Shown piece by piece: positions 43,472 through 50,309 of a stretch of DNA of 64,000 nucleotides (within the stretch, counting starts at the first letter, position 1; each line of letters begins with the position of its first letter). Source of the stretch: Oceanobacter mangrovi. Its GTDB lineage: Bacteria > Pseudomonadota > Gammaproteobacteria > Pseudomonadales > Oceanobacteraceae. Where the stretch lies: contig NZ_JAHXZR010000002.1 of NCBI RefSeq assembly GCF_019740315.1, forward strand, positions 250,001 through 314,000, in the 5' to 3' direction. The position numbers and the translations under genes are program-made. The notes beneath the pieces are model-generated. The model saw only the letters and a program-made list of their open reading frames with translations, did no database searches and was not told where the DNA came from.

Positions 43472-44383
43472 ATGCTGACACAACTCGACAGACAGTGCGG
43501 AAGTTTGCTGGGGCTGGCGTGCGGAGATGCGGTTGGCACGACGTTGGAATTCTGTGCTCGCGGCAGCTATAAGCCGCTGCGTGACATGGTCGGTGGCGGG
43601 CCGTTTCGACTGCAGGCCGGCCAGTGGACAGACGACACCTCGATGGCGCTGTGCCTGGCGGAATCCCTGATTGCCTGCGACGGCTTTGATGCCGCCGATC
43701 AGATGGATCGCTACGAACGCTGGTATCGGGAAGGGTATCTGAGTTCTACCGGCCAGTGTTTCGATATTGGCAACACGGTGCGGGCGGCGCTCAAGCGTTA
43801 TCGCAAAAGTGGAGACCCGATGGCGGGTTCAACCTTGCCGAATACCTCGGGCAACGGTTCGCTGATGCGGCTGGCACCAGTGGTGATCTGGTATTCACCG
43901 GTAGAGCATGAGGTGCTGGAATATAGCGCCCAGAGTTCGGCGACGACACATGGCAGCGCCGAATGTCTGGATGCCTGCCGTTATTTTGGCTGGTTGCTGC
44001 ATCGGGTTTACCTCGGCGACGATCCGAAAACATTGATCGGTCAAACGCCAGGCTGGCTGCAAACTGATTCCATTCGGGAAATCAGTAGCGGCGCGTTTAT
44101 CCAGAAAGACAGCAAACAAATCGAAGGCTCAGGTTATGTGGTGCGTAGCCTGGAAGCTGCCTTGTGGTGCTTCTTTAACAGCATTTCTTTTGAGGAAGCG
44201 ATTCTGCTGGCGGCTAACCTCGGTGACGATGCCGACACGACAGCGGCGATTTGCGGCCAGCTGGCAGGTGCCTGGTATGGCGTTGAAGGCATTCCTGCTC
44301 ACTGGCAGAAACAGTTGTATTGGCATGACGGCATCGTCGAACTGGCGCGTCAGCTGGTGCATAAGTCCACCGGGGCAACGTAA
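43472..44383 (+). CDS. draG: ADP-ribosyl-dinitrogen reductase hydrolase (DraG)-like
   Basis: The 303-aa protein has the ADP-ribosylglycohydrolase metal motifs: W-T-D-D-T-S-M-A near residue 48 and L-G-D-D-A-D-T-T-A-A near 251, both holding the two metal ions. It should remove ADP-ribose from an arginine on the DraT target. GGAG lies 6 nt before the ATG. It forms a reversible switch with the divergent draT gene. Confidence 0.88.
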   Translation: MLTQLDRQCGSLLGLACGDAVGTTLEFCARGSYKPLRDMVGGGPFRLQAGQWTDDTSMALCLAESLIACDGFDAADQMDRYERWYREGYLSSTGQCFDIGNTVRAALKRYRKSGDPMAGSTLPNTSGNGSLMRLAPVVIWYSPVEHEVLEYSAQSSATTHGSAECLDACRYFGWLLHRVYLGDDPKTLIGQTPGWLQTDSIREISSGAFIQKDSKQIEGSGYVVRSLEAALWCFFNSISFEEAILLAANLGDDADTTAAICGQLAGAWYGVEGIPAHWQKQLYWHDGIVELARQLVHKSTGAT

Positions 44384-44465
44384 AAGCCATCACTGTCTGG
44401 CTGGTTGTCGCTGCACCATCTGTTAGCATGTCCGGTCTATCGGGTTTTGTGACAGGGATTGTGAT

Positions 44466-44816
44466 TTGAAAAACCGTTTGTTTCGTTATTCAAAATTATT
44501 GTTGTTGGTTACTGCGTTGTCGCTGGTGATCAGCAGTAGCGGTTGTGTCAGTGTGCGTGCCAAGCCCCATGAAAAGATCGTCAGTAATGGTGAGATGGTG
44601 CAATGTACTCATCGGTTTCCTGAATGGGAGCTGGGAGTAGAAACGCCGCAAGCCTCTTGTGGCTCGGTGGGTAGTGAACAGGAAATGGCAGCTTGCCTGG
44701 CCTTGTTTGGTGTCGTGGTGCCTGTTGGTTCTACCATCGTTTCAGGCAGTATTTACCTGGTCGGCAATACCTTGCACTGGATTGAAAAGCAGGCTTATTG
44801 CACGGATTTCTGGTGA
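44466..44816 (+). CDS. Hypothetical lipoprotein
   Basis: It is read from TTG at 44466 (116 aa), with a signal sequence and lipobox S-S-S-G-C at about residue 27. The mature part has four more Cys and a hydrophobic segment V-V-V-P-V-G-S-T-I-V-S-G-S-I-Y-L-V-G-N-T-L similar in spirit to YceK/YidQ lipoproteins, but I cannot assign the family. It is convergent with efpL. Confidence 0.6.
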   Translation: MKNRLFRYSKLLLLVTALSLVISSSGCVSVRAKPHEKIVSNGEMVQCTHRFPEWELGVETPQASCGSVGSEQEMAACLALFGVVVPVGSTIVSGSIYLVGNTLHWIEKQAYCTDFW

Positions 44817-44862
44817 GCCTGGAGATGAAGAAAAAGTAGAAAAGGGAAAAGAAGGGAAGGAA

Positions 44863-44886
44863 TCAGGCAGGACGGCTCCTGCCTGA
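44863..44886 (-). terminator. efpL terminator
   Basis: TCAGGCAGGA (44863-44872) and TCCTGCCTGA (44877-44886) form a perfect 10-bp stem with a 4-nt loop. On the minus strand it follows the efpL stop and is succeeded by a pyrimidine-rich, T-rich stretch (complement of 44825-44862). Confidence 0.8.
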
Positions 44887-44899
44887 CGTCGGCGTCGCC

Positions 44900-45472
44900 T
44901 TACTTGCTGGCGCGGCCCAGGAAACGGCGTTCTTCCACGTTAATGCGGATAACGTCGCCCTGTGAAATGTGCTCAGGTACCTGCACAACCAGGCCAGTGC
45001 TCATGGTAGCTGGCTTGGTACGGGCAGTAGCTGAGTTACCCTTGATGGAAGGTTCACACTCAGTGATTTCCAGCTCAACAATCGATGGCAGCACCAGACC
45101 AACCGGAGCACCGTCTACAACCAATACCTGCAGGTCCTGGGTGTTTTCGTTGATGAACAGACATTCATCTTCGATAGCGGCTTTGTCGAGGTGGTATGGG
45201 GTGTAGTCTTCGTTGTCCATGAATACCCAGGCGTCGCCGTCCAGGTAGGAAAACATCGCTGGACGACGGGTCAGGTCAGCGAAGTTCAGCATGTCAGAAT
45301 CCTTGAAGGTTTCATCAATCTTCTGACCGGTTACCACGTCATACATACGCATGCGGTACAGGCTGCCACCGGCGCGGCCCTGTGGCGCTGAACGCTCAAT
45401 ATCTTTTACAAAGTAGGCGCGACCATTGTATTCAATCGCGGCATTCTTTTTGATTTCACTTGCTTTTGGCAT
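44900..45472 (-). CDS. efpL: Elongation factor P-like protein EfpL (YeiP)
   Basis: The 190-aa product aligns with E. coli YeiP throughout: E-I-K-K-N near the start, [10 protein letters not shown] at the beta3-beta4 tip loop, [11 protein letters not shown] and the end E-E-R-R-F-L-G-R-A. EfpL helps ribosomes through polyproline and related stalls. The tip reads S-A-P-Q-G-R-A, somewhat unlike E. coli S-P-T-A-R-G-A. ATG at 45472 was chosen because the homologous start lies there. Confidence 0.92.
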   Translation of the reverse strand: MPKASEIKKNAAIEYNGRAYFVKDIERSAPQGRAGGSLYRMRMYDVVTGQKIDETFKDSDMLNFADLTRRPAMFSYLDGDAWVFMDNEDYTPYHLDKAAIEDECLFINENTQDLQVLVVDGAPVGLVLPSIVELEITECEPSIKGNSATARTKPATMSTGLVVQVPEHISQGDVIRINVEERRFLGRASK

Positions 45473-45690
45473 GGCTGGATATCCTCTGCGTAACATGCTC
45501 TCTGGGCCCTGCTGCGGAATAATCCCGGATGAATGGTGGGCCCAAATACAGATGGCGGCGACTATACGACGAAACGGCGGGCAAGACGACACTGTAATGG
45601 CTGCATAGGGCAAAATTGTCGCTGCCGAAGTGGTTGGCCTTGTGGTGCAATAGCGTTTTTTCGTTGCCAGTTACAGGGGAGTAACCCGCC

Positions 45691-46506
45691 ATGGCCAGCC
45701 TGCCGATTTTCCAGATAGATGCCTTTACCGATCAGTTGTTTGCGGGCAACCCGGCGGCTGTTGTGCCGCTGGTGCAGTGGCTGGATGATCAGACCCTGCA
45801 AAATATTGCGATGGAAAACAACCTGTCGGAAACCGCCTTTCTGGTAAAGCTGGCTGACCAGAGTCAGGCGGACTTTCACTTGCGCTGGTTTACGCCAGCA
45901 GTGGAAGTCCGCCTGTGTGGCCATGCCACCCTGGCCAGCGCCCACTGGTACTTCAGCGAAGCCAATCCGGCGGCGACTCAGGTGCGATTTCAAACCCTCA
46001 GTGGCATTTTGACCGTTGAACGCAAAGGTCAGGCAATGGTGATGTCGTTGACCGCTGAGCAGCTGCGGCCAGTTGAGGTCAGCGCTGAATACCTGGCGAT
46101 GCTGGGGTTGAAACCGGAACAGGTCGAGTACACCGGCATGGCGGTGGAGTACCTGCAGGTGGTGGTCAACAGTGAGCCGTTGGTGCAGTCACTCAAACCG
46201 GATTTTGCGGCGCTGAAGCACTCCGAATACGGTAGCGTGATAGTGACCGCCCAGGCTATCGAAAAACATTACGATTTTATTGGCCGTTTCTTCGCACCGG
46301 CGTTTGCCATTGATGAAGACCCGGTGACGGGTTCTGCTTTTGCCGTGATGGCGCCTTACTGGATGGAACGACTGGATCTTGAACGGGTGGTGGGATACCA
46401 GGCTTCAGCCCGTGGCGGCGTGGTGGATTGCTTGCGGGCTGGCGAGCGAGTGTTGCTGACCGGGACTGCCGTGACCTATCTGAAGGGCGAGATTTATCTG
46501 CGCTGA
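45691..46506 (+). CDS. PhzF-family isomerase/epimerase-like protein
   Basis: The 271-aa protein has the PhzF fold motifs: F-A-G-N-P-A-A-V-V near the N-terminus, N-N-L-S-E-T-A-F with the catalytic Glu, V-E-V-R-L-C-G-H-A-T-L-A and D-E-D-P-V-T-G-S-A-F. Only phenazine producers use true PhzF; here no phz genes are near, so it is more likely a general isomerase of the family. Confidence 0.88.
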   Translation: MASLPIFQIDAFTDQLFAGNPAAVVPLVQWLDDQTLQNIAMENNLSETAFLVKLADQSQADFHLRWFTPAVEVRLCGHATLASAHWYFSEANPAATQVRFQTLSGILTVERKGQAMVMSLTAEQLRPVEVSAEYLAMLGLKPEQVEYTGMAVEYLQVVVNSEPLVQSLKPDFAALKHSEYGSVIVTAQAIEKHYDFIGRFFAPAFAIDEDPVTGSAFAVMAPYWMERLDLERVVGYQASARGGVVDCLRAGERVLLTGTAVTYLKGEIYLR

Positions 46507-46515
46507 GACTGTTGA

Positions 46516-46980
46516 TCAGCCTCGCGCCTTGTACAGCAGGATTTCAAACTCGGCTTCGGTCACTGGCATGATCGACAGCCGATGACCTTTTTTCACCACA
46601 CCCAGTTCGGTGATTTGTGGCATCGCCTTTATGATGCTGAGCGGTAACACCCGTTTGAATTTTTCCCGGAAGGTGACGTCGACCATAAACCAGCGCGGAT
46701 TATCCGGGCTGGCTTTGGGGTCGAAGTATTTTGATTCAGGGTCGAACTGGCTGTGGTCGGGGTAAGCGGCGCGGCTGACTTCGGCCAGGCCGGCGATACC
46801 AACGTCTTTACAGGACGAGTGATAGATAAACACCAGATCGCCTTGTTTGACCTCGTCACGCAAAAAGTTGCGTGCCTGGTAGTTGCGCACGCCGTCCCAG
46901 TGTTCGGTTTGCTGCGGCCGCAGCCGCAGGTGGTCGATGCCAAAGGTGTCTGGTTCGGATTTAAACAGCCAGTACGCCAT
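46516..46980 (-). CDS. EVE-domain protein
   Basis: The 154-aa protein is one EVE domain: Y-W-L-F-K-S-E-P-D at the start, W-D-G-V-R-N-Y-Q-A-R-N, G-D-L-V-F-I-Y-H-S-S and the R-W-F-M-V-D-V strand. EVE/PUA-like domains recognise modified bases or tRNA. It follows cvfB by 29 bp on the same strand. Its stop is 9 bp from that of the convergent PhzF gene. Confidence 0.9.
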   Translation of the reverse strand: MAYWLFKSEPDTFGIDHLRLRPQQTEHWDGVRNYQARNFLRDEVKQGDLVFIYHSSCKDVGIAGLAEVSRAAYPDHSQFDPESKYFDPKASPDNPRWFMVDVTFREKFKRVLPLSIIKAMPQITELGVVKKGHRLSIMPVTEAEFEILLYKARG

Positions 46981-47009
46981 GCTTGTATCCTTTCGGTTGC
47001 CCTTGCTGA

Positions 47010-48236
47010 TTATTCTTTATCGCTACGTTTGCCTTTCAGCGACAGGGTCTTTTCGGTGCTTTTGCGATTGCTCATCCACTTGCGGTTGGATGGTTTATCT
47101 TTTGCCGGTTTTTCGGCCACCGTTTTTTCCCGGTTGTTATCACGCGGTTTGGCTTGATCTCGCTTGTAAGGCGAGTCTTTTGGCTTGTCCTGATCGTCAC
47201 CTTTGGCTGGACGGTCTGATTTGAACGAGCGGGCCGGTTCAGAGGCGCGGCCTGAACGATCAAATGGCTTGTCGGTATATTTTCCAGCTGGTTTGCCTTC
47301 GGCGCTTTTGCGAAAGCCGGGTTTGCGGGCACTGTGATCATCTTTTGTCTTGCGGGCTTCGGCTTGCTCTTGCTCGCTGGCCAGCCGAATGCTGTCGGTT
47401 TCGATGATGATCTTGCGTTCCTTGTACAAGCGGCCAATCGCCTGTTTGAAAGCGCGTTTGCTGCAGCCAAAGTGCATTTCAATCAGATCGGACGGGCTGT
47501 TGTCGCTGACGGCCATGATGCCAGGGCCACTTTGCAGTTTTTTCAAAATGCGACCAGACAGGTCCTGGGTGCGCTTAAAGCCAACGGCTTCCAGGGTCAG
47601 GTCGAGTTTGCCATCGTCGCGCACCCGTTTCACAAAGCCGTCGAGTTTCATCCCGATCTTGATCGCGGTACGAATATCGTCGTTGTGCAAAACACCCCAC
47701 CAGAGGTTGTTGACGACCGCCTTGTAGCCGAGGTCCGTGCGCTGGGCGATCAGCAGCTTGACCGCTTCGCCGTTTTTCAGCAGCGGTTCACCTTCTTCCT
47801 GCCAGGCACCGGTCGAGACGGCCTTGTCCTTGATATAGCGGTTGAGTTTGCTGGTGGCGATCAGGCGGCCGGTGTTGTCTTCGGTCAGGTACACCACGTA
47901 GGACTTGCCAACTTCCATACGTTGCTGCTGTTCGGCAAACGGCACGAACAGATCTTTTGGCAGTCCCCAGTCCAGAAACGCGCCGGTACGGTTGACGTCG
48001 GCGACGGTCAGGCAGGCAATCTGATGCAGTTGAATACGCGGCCGTTGCAGGGTAGCGATGTATCTGTCTTCGGAATCCAGATAGATAAATACCTTGAGGC
48101 TGTCGCCAACCTGGGTGCCTTCGGGGATCTGACGGTTGGGCAACAGCACCCGGTCGTTGTCCTGATCCAGCAGGTAAGCGCCTTGTGGCAGGAATTCTTC
48201 TACGGTCATCTGGGCATAGGTGCCAGCTTGCAGCAT
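47010..48236 (-). CDS. CvfB-like S1-domain RNA-binding protein with basic tail
   Basis: The 408-aa protein has three S1-like OB folds and a C-terminal winged-helix segment (about 230-290, F-G-C-S-K-R-A-F-K-Q-A-I-G-R-L) as in CvfB/YitL. Homologues bind RNA and affect virulence-factor mRNAs. A Lys/Arg/Ser-rich tail of about 115 residues (295-408) follows and looks disordered; the family core is near 280 aa. It is probably co-transcribed with the EVE gene. Confidence 0.85.
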   Translation of the reverse strand: MLQAGTYAQMTVEEFLPQGAYLLDQDNDRVLLPNRQIPEGTQVGDSLKVFIYLDSEDRYIATLQRPRIQLHQIACLTVADVNRTGAFLDWGLPKDLFVPFAEQQQRMEVGKSYVVYLTEDNTGRLIATSKLNRYIKDKAVSTGAWQEEGEPLLKNGEAVKLLIAQRTDLGYKAVVNNLWWGVLHNDDIRTAIKIGMKLDGFVKRVRDDGKLDLTLEAVGFKRTQDLSGRILKKLQSGPGIMAVSDNSPSDLIEMHFGCSKRAFKQAIGRLYKERKIIIETDSIRLASEQEQAEARKTKDDHSARKPGFRKSAEGKPAGKYTDKPFDRSGRASEPARSFKSDRPAKGDDQDKPKDSPYKRDQAKPRDNNREKTVAEKPAKDKPSNRKWMSNRKSTEKTLSLKGKRSDKE

Positions 48237-48263
48237 GGTGTATCTCCGTCTCGGTGGGATGGG

Positions 48264-48283
48264 GGCCTCCGTCTTCGGAGGTC
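48264..48283 (-). promoter_or_regulatory. Hairpin in the cvfB leader
   Basis: CCTCCG-TCTT-CGGAGG (48266-48281), extendable by a G-T and a G-C pair, gives an 8-bp stem 28 bp upstream of the cvfB ATG. It lies in the presumed 5' leader and could modulate translation or serve as a late terminator from ppiC. Confidence 0.4.
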
Positions 48284-48372
48284 ATCGGGTTGTTTATAAA
48301 TTGAACGGCAAGAGCTTAGCAGCTGATTGCGTCAGCTGCCCAGCCCGGCAGGCACTGATTCGTGTGAACAGA

Positions 48373-48651
48373 TCAGTTGCGGTAAATGGTTTCGATCAAA
48401 TGGTAGCCAAAGCGGGTTTTTACCGGGCCCTGAACTTTTAACAGTGGGCCTTTAAACACGACGTCATCAAATGGCTTGACCATATCGCCCTTGTTGAACT
48501 CGCCGAGGCTGCCGCCGTTTTTCTTCGACGGGCACTGGGAATGTTTCATCGCCAGTTTGGCAAAGTCCGCACCCTTGTCGAGCATGGCTTTTAACTTGTC
48601 GGCTTCTTCTTTGGTGTTGACCAGAATATGGCGGGCGCAGGCGCGTGGCAT
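48373..48651 (-). CDS. ppiC: Parvulin-type peptidyl-prolyl isomerase PpiC
   Basis: The 92-aa protein is a single parvulin domain, close to E. coli PpiC: H-I-L-V near the start, A-D-F-A-K-L-A, H-S-x-C-P-S, G-G-S-L-G-E-F and F-G-Y-H-L-I-E. It isomerises Xaa-Pro bonds in the cytoplasm. GGAG is 7 nt before the ATG at 48651, so the adjacent ATG at 48657 and longer starts are less likely. Confidence 0.92.
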   Translation of the reverse strand: MPRACARHILVNTKEEADKLKAMLDKGADFAKLAMKHSQCPSKKNGGSLGEFNKGDMVKPFDDVVFKGPLLKVQGPVKTRFGYHLIETIYRN

Positions 48652-48809
48652 GGGCATTCTCCAGCGGGTTCGTACAGGGCGGCGGAGCATAGCAGAAAGA
48701 GGGCAGGGCGCACATTGCCTTTGGCTCTGACACAAGCCAGACTTGATAGTTATTGAGAATAACGCGGTGGCGAATTGGTCGCTGCAACGGATTGAAAGGA
48801 ACCCGCCAC

Positions 48810-49127
48810 GTGCTGACGCTTGATTTGTTATTGATTCCGCTGCTGCTGGCTCTGGTGTGGCTGGCCTGGGCCAGTCAACAGCGGGCCAAAAATCTGGCTC
48901 TGATGCAGGTTCGCAAGCGCTGTGCCAGTGAATCACTGCAGCTGCTGGACGACACTCTGGTGTTCGAAAAACTGTGGCTGGGGCGTTATATCAATGGCGG
49001 CGTCTGTATCAAACGCCGCTATCAGTTTGAGTTCTCATCCACCGGCGAACACAGATATCAGGGGCAGGTCACCCTGGCAGGGCAGCGGTTGGCAGCGCTG
49101 CAATTGGCTCCACACCATATTGGTTAA
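48810..49127 (+). CDS. DUF3301-domain protein
   Basis: It is read from GTG at 48810 behind AAAGGA (105 aa). One N-terminal membrane helix (L-L-L-I-P-L-L-L-A-L-V-W-L) is followed by R-A-K-N-L-A-L-M-Q-V-R-K-R-C and L-G-R-Y-I-N-G-G-V-C-I-K-R-R-Y-Q-F-E-F-S-S, a clear DUF3301 pattern. Function unknown. It overlaps the convergent amidotransferase by 4 bp at the 3' ends. Confidence 0.82.
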   Translation: MLTLDLLLIPLLLALVWLAWASQQRAKNLALMQVRKRCASESLQLLDDTLVFEKLWLGRYINGGVCIKRRYQFEFSSTGEHRYQGQVTLAGQRLAALQLAPHHIG

Positions 49128-49858
49128 CCAGGCTGTGTTACCAGCGACCAGTTAAGAAACTCCAGCATCCAGTTACCAACCAGCTGGCTGTCGTTGCTGA
49201 CATCGACGGTTGCCATGCCGCGCTGGTAGCGCGAGCCTATCACATCCTTGCGGCGTGGCAGCAAGCGCCGCAGATAGGTTGGCGTGAATTCCGGGTGACC
49301 CTGGAACGCCAATACCCGGCGGTCGATATTAAAGGCTGCATTCTGACAAAAACCACAACCCGATAGGCGGGTGGCGCCAGGTGGCAGCGCGGTGACCTGA
49401 TCCCGGTGACTGTAGATCAGCCGGATGTGGCTGCTGTGAACCTGGCTCCAGGCGGGCTGGTTGATCACCTTGCTGGCGCGCACGCCAATTCCCCAGCCCT
49501 GATCACTCAAACCGGCGTGACCGCCCAGATTATGGGCCAGAAACTGATGGCCAAAACAGACGCCCAGCATCGGAATGCCTGCATCAAAACAGCGACGAGC
49601 GTGGTCTGCCAGCGGCTGTTGCCAGGGCAGTGGGTCGTAAACGCCGCTTTTGGAGCCGGTGATCAGCCAGGCGTCACACTCATCAATACATTGCGGCAGT
49701 TGCAGGTCGGTGACCTGATAGTGGCGATATTCCAGCTGCTTGGCCAGTGGCGTGCTCAATTCATCAAAGAAGCGCCGAAACATCATGCCGTAGGAACCGT
49801 AGTCGTCCCGCAGGTCGTCGTAGAGAACGTCGGTTTCCAATATGCCCAGTCGGATCAA
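49124..49858 (-). CDS. Class I glutamine amidotransferase-like protein
   Basis: The 244-aa protein has the nucleophile elbow G-V-C-F-G-H-Q (Cys in the GATase1 core) and later F-Q-G-H-P-E-F (His-Glu of the triad). The pattern is GuaA-N-like, as in stand-alone GMP-synthase-like amidotransferases. It probably removes or transfers gamma-glutamyl nitrogen from an unknown substrate. It is coupled to the DUF3820 gene upstream by ATGA. Confidence 0.87.
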   Translation of the reverse strand: MIRLGILETDVLYDDLRDDYGSYGMMFRRFFDELSTPLAKQLEYRHYQVTDLQLPQCIDECDAWLITGSKSGVYDPLPWQQPLADHARRCFDAGIPMLGVCFGHQFLAHNLGGHAGLSDQGWGIGVRASKVINQPAWSQVHSSHIRLIYSHRDQVTALPPGATRLSGCGFCQNAAFNIDRRVLAFQGHPEFTPTYLRRLLPRRKDVIGSRYQRGMATVDVSNDSQLVGNWMLEFLNWSLVTQPG

Positions 49859-50109
49859 TGTCTTGTTTCCTGGTTAGCGGTAGTTTGTGGCGCAGTTTGG
49901 GCGCGCAGGGGCTTGAGAATATCTTCCAGTCCGTGAATGCGGATTTCCAGTGCCAGTGCCATCAGGCGGCCGAGGTCGCCATCGGGGAAACCCTTGTGGC
50001 TGAACCACAACAGGTATTCTTCTGGCAGGTCGATTAGCACCTTGCCCTGGTACTTGCCAAACGGCATTACCGTGGAGATCAGGCGGATTAAATCGGTTTT
50101 GTCGAACAT
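49855..50109 (-). CDS. DUF3820 protein
   Basis: The 84-aa protein contains M-P-F-G-K-Y-Q-G-K and L-P-E-E-Y-L-L-W-F, the DUF3820 hallmark. Relatives have been called quorum-sensing-regulated virulence factors. The start at 50109 follows a weak AGAGG. It precedes and overlaps the amidotransferase gene. Confidence 0.82.
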   Translation of the reverse strand: MFDKTDLIRLISTVMPFGKYQGKVLIDLPEEYLLWFSHKGFPDGDLGRLMALALEIRIHGLEDILKPLRAQTAPQTTANQETRH

Positions 50110-50309
50110 TTTCTGCCTCTTTGCAGTCAGTGGCGCAAGTGGTCGGCTATAGATTTGCGTATATAGCGAAATTATTAATAAAAACCACACTTCGCGACTT
50201 AATCATTCGCGAACTGAACTAACCTGTCATTCTCGCTTTTCTGATAATCGTCCTGCTTATCAGTAGGGCGCTTTGAATTTCACCAGTTGTTTGCCAGCGG
50301 AGTTGTAGA

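Noticed and set aside
47334-48299. 321-codon frame opposite cvfB
   Set aside because: Antisense to the S1-domain protein, without a ribosome site or known motif.
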